5,829 nucleotides of DNA from Candidatus Gerdarchaeota archaeon. GTDB lineage: Archaea > Asgardarchaeota > Heimdallarchaeia > JABLTI01. Below, piece after piece: positions 5,250 through 5,829 of the stretch. The stretch lies in the NCBI GenBank assembly GCA_016839405.1, contig JAEOUJ010000215.1:1-5829 (forward strand), read 5' to 3'. A program made the position numbers and the translations under genes. The notes beneath the pieces were generated by a model. It saw only the letters and a program-made list of their open reading frames with translations, ran no database searches and had not been told where the DNA came from. Positions within the stretch are counted from its first letter, which is position 1, and each line of letters opens with the position of its first letter.

Positions 5250-5336
5250 TTGAAAGAAAAATACGAAATAAAGAAAAAAATCAAACAAGATAAAGAAAAA
5301 GCCAGATTGAAATATGCATTAATGACTGGTATATAA
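5250..5336 (+). CDS. Micro-peptide 2 (28 aa, basic, C-terminal KYALMTGI)
   Basis: This 28-codon gene runs from a TTG start to the TAA at 5334-5336, preceded by AAGGTGA (5235-5241). The product begins MKEKYEIKKKIKQ, has net charge about +6, and ends ARLKYALMTGI at the stop. It aligns end to end with micro-peptide 1. The shared positions cluster as EIKK-I near the start and R(I/L)K(F/Y)ALMTG at the end; the middle is variable but still charged. Homology stops at the stop codon: the in-frame bases after the two stops encode unrelated residues, so these are not fragments of a larger protein. It probably shares a transcript with micro-gene 1 and is followed by a hairpin and T7 run. Function is unknown. 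A 68-codon reverse frame over the same DNA is its shadow, hydrophobic only because lysine codons read as phenylalanine on the other strand. A GTG start at 5238 is the alternative. Confidence 0.6.
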   Translation: MKEKYEIKKKIKQDKEKARLKYALMTGI

Positions 5337-5368
5337 CCTTTCATTATCCAAATAATTGATGGGTGGAG

Positions 5369-5415
5369 TTCAAGATAACAAATCTTGAATAAATTAATTT
5401 CATTCTGGTTTTTTT
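5369..5415 (+). terminator. Hairpin followed by T7 run after micro-gene 2
   Basis: TTCAAGAT (5369-5376) and ATCTTGAA (5382-5389) form a perfect 8-bp stem with an AACAA loop. Seven T residues follow at 5409-5415 after a 19-base AT-rich gap. Archaeal termination relies mainly on T-runs, so the T7 is the likely end of the micro-peptide transcript and the hairpin may protect its 3' end. It lies 32 bases after the stop of micro-gene 2 and before the convergent EEP gene. Confidence 0.5.
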
Positions 5416-5467
5416 ATGTACAGTTATTTTTAATTGTTAATTTTCAATTGCTAAATATTAATTCTAA

Positions 5468-5829
5468 TTAAATTATTGTTGCAGTAACTGGCATATGATC
5501 TGATGAATGAGCATCTCTTACTACTCTGCAATCTGATAATATTATATCAGATGAAACAAATATGAAATCAATTTGACTTGTAGGATTCATCCAATTGTTT
5601 GTATAACCATTATATCCTAGATCATCTATTCCTGTTGGCCAAACTAATAACCAAGCATCATTTAATATTGTAGCTGTTAAATTGTATTGTTCCGTCCAGG
5701 GACGAAAATTAAAATCACCTAATAGAATAGTATTACTTTTTCCTGTTGTTAATTCGACTATTTTTTCTGCTTGTTTTAATTTATCAAATTCATTTTCACC
5801 AAAGTGAGTAACAAAAATGTTGTAAGTTG
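5468..5829 (-). CDS. Endonuclease/exonuclease/phosphatase (EEP) family protein, C-terminal part
   Basis: The minus-strand frame is open from the right window edge to the TAA at 5468-5470, giving the last 119 residues. EEP signatures appear in order: VTHFG (visible residues 6-10), ILLGDFN (34-40) with the metal/catalytic Asp-x-Asn, QIDFIF (85-90), and the terminal SDHMPV (109-114) with the catalytic Asp-His pair. All active-site motifs expected in this half are intact. EEP enzymes cleave phosphodiester or phosphoester bonds with Mg2+; substrates range from DNA and RNA to inositol phosphates and sphingomyelin, so no substrate is assigned. The THFGENEFDKLKQAEKIVEL stretch recalls EEP proteins linked to membrane domains (Cwh43/PGAP2-interacting type), a weak impression only. 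The N-terminal half and any membrane part are outside the window. It is convergent with the micro-peptide genes. Confidence 0.88.
   Translation of the reverse strand, partial: TYNIFVTHFGENEFDKLKQAEKIVELTTGKSNTILLGDFNFRPWTEQYNLTATILNDAWLLVWPTGIDDLGYNGYTNNWMNPTSQIDFIFVSSDIILSDCRVVRDAHSSDHMPVTATII

Noticed and set aside
5138..5344. Reverse-strand 68-codon frame with a hydrophobic, Phe-rich product
   Set aside because: It is the antisense of the lysine-rich micro-genes: AAA and AAG codons read as Phe and Leu on the other strand. It has no promoter or ribosome binding site and the paralogous peptides explain the sequence better.
1..5829. CRISPR arrays, tRNA or rRNA genes, insertion sequences
   Set aside because: No regularly spaced repeats, no cloverleaf, no rRNA-like GC-rich segment and no transposase or terminal inverted repeats were seen.

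Overview
The window is very AT-rich DNA with densely packed genes. TATA-type boxes are clear only at some starts, Shine-Dalgarno-like sites are short (GGAG, AGGTGA, AAGGA), and at least one start looks almost leaderless. Together with a glycine-rich DUF5518-like membrane protein, a long TPR protein and a cysteine-rich ferredoxin protein, this suggests an anaerobic archaeon. An Asgard-type (Heimdall/Loki-like) genome would fit, but that lineage is inferred from general appearance and not proven here.

Layout, left to right. (1) The 3' part of a tetratricopeptide-repeat protein gene (+), open from the left edge. (2) A convergent gene for a small polytopic membrane protein (-). (3) A divergent spacer, then a two-gene forward cluster: a winged-helix-like, multi-cysteine 2[4Fe-4S] ferredoxin protein, followed 50 bp later by a nitrilase-superfamily amidohydrolase with an intact Glu-Lys-Cys triad. 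(4) A hairpin plus T-run, then a convergent bicupin gene (-) with two complete metal-binding sites. (5) A non-classical stretch, about 4887-5467, where no conventional-length gene exists. (6) The 3' part of an endonuclease/exonuclease/phosphatase (EEP) family gene (-), running off the right edge.

Region 5 is the most interesting part. It holds two unreported tandem micro-genes of 29 and 28 codons (5077-5166 and 5250-5336). Their products align without gaps at 14 of 28 positions and end in nearly the same tail, KFALMTGA-stop and KYALMTGI-stop. The first has a textbook archaeal TATA box and a GGAG ribosome binding site; the second has AGGTGA 8 nt before a TTG start. A perfect dyad (GTCACA-TTT-TGTGAC) and a direct repeat (TTTTTGAGT twice) lie between the first micro-gene and the divergent bicupin gene. 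A 7-bp inverted repeat sits between the two micro-genes, and a hairpin with a T7 run follows the second. It looks like a complete, regulated two-peptide transcription unit of unknown function.

The larger genes do not form one obvious pathway. The ferredoxin protein and nitrilase are probably co-transcribed; the other genes are separate units.
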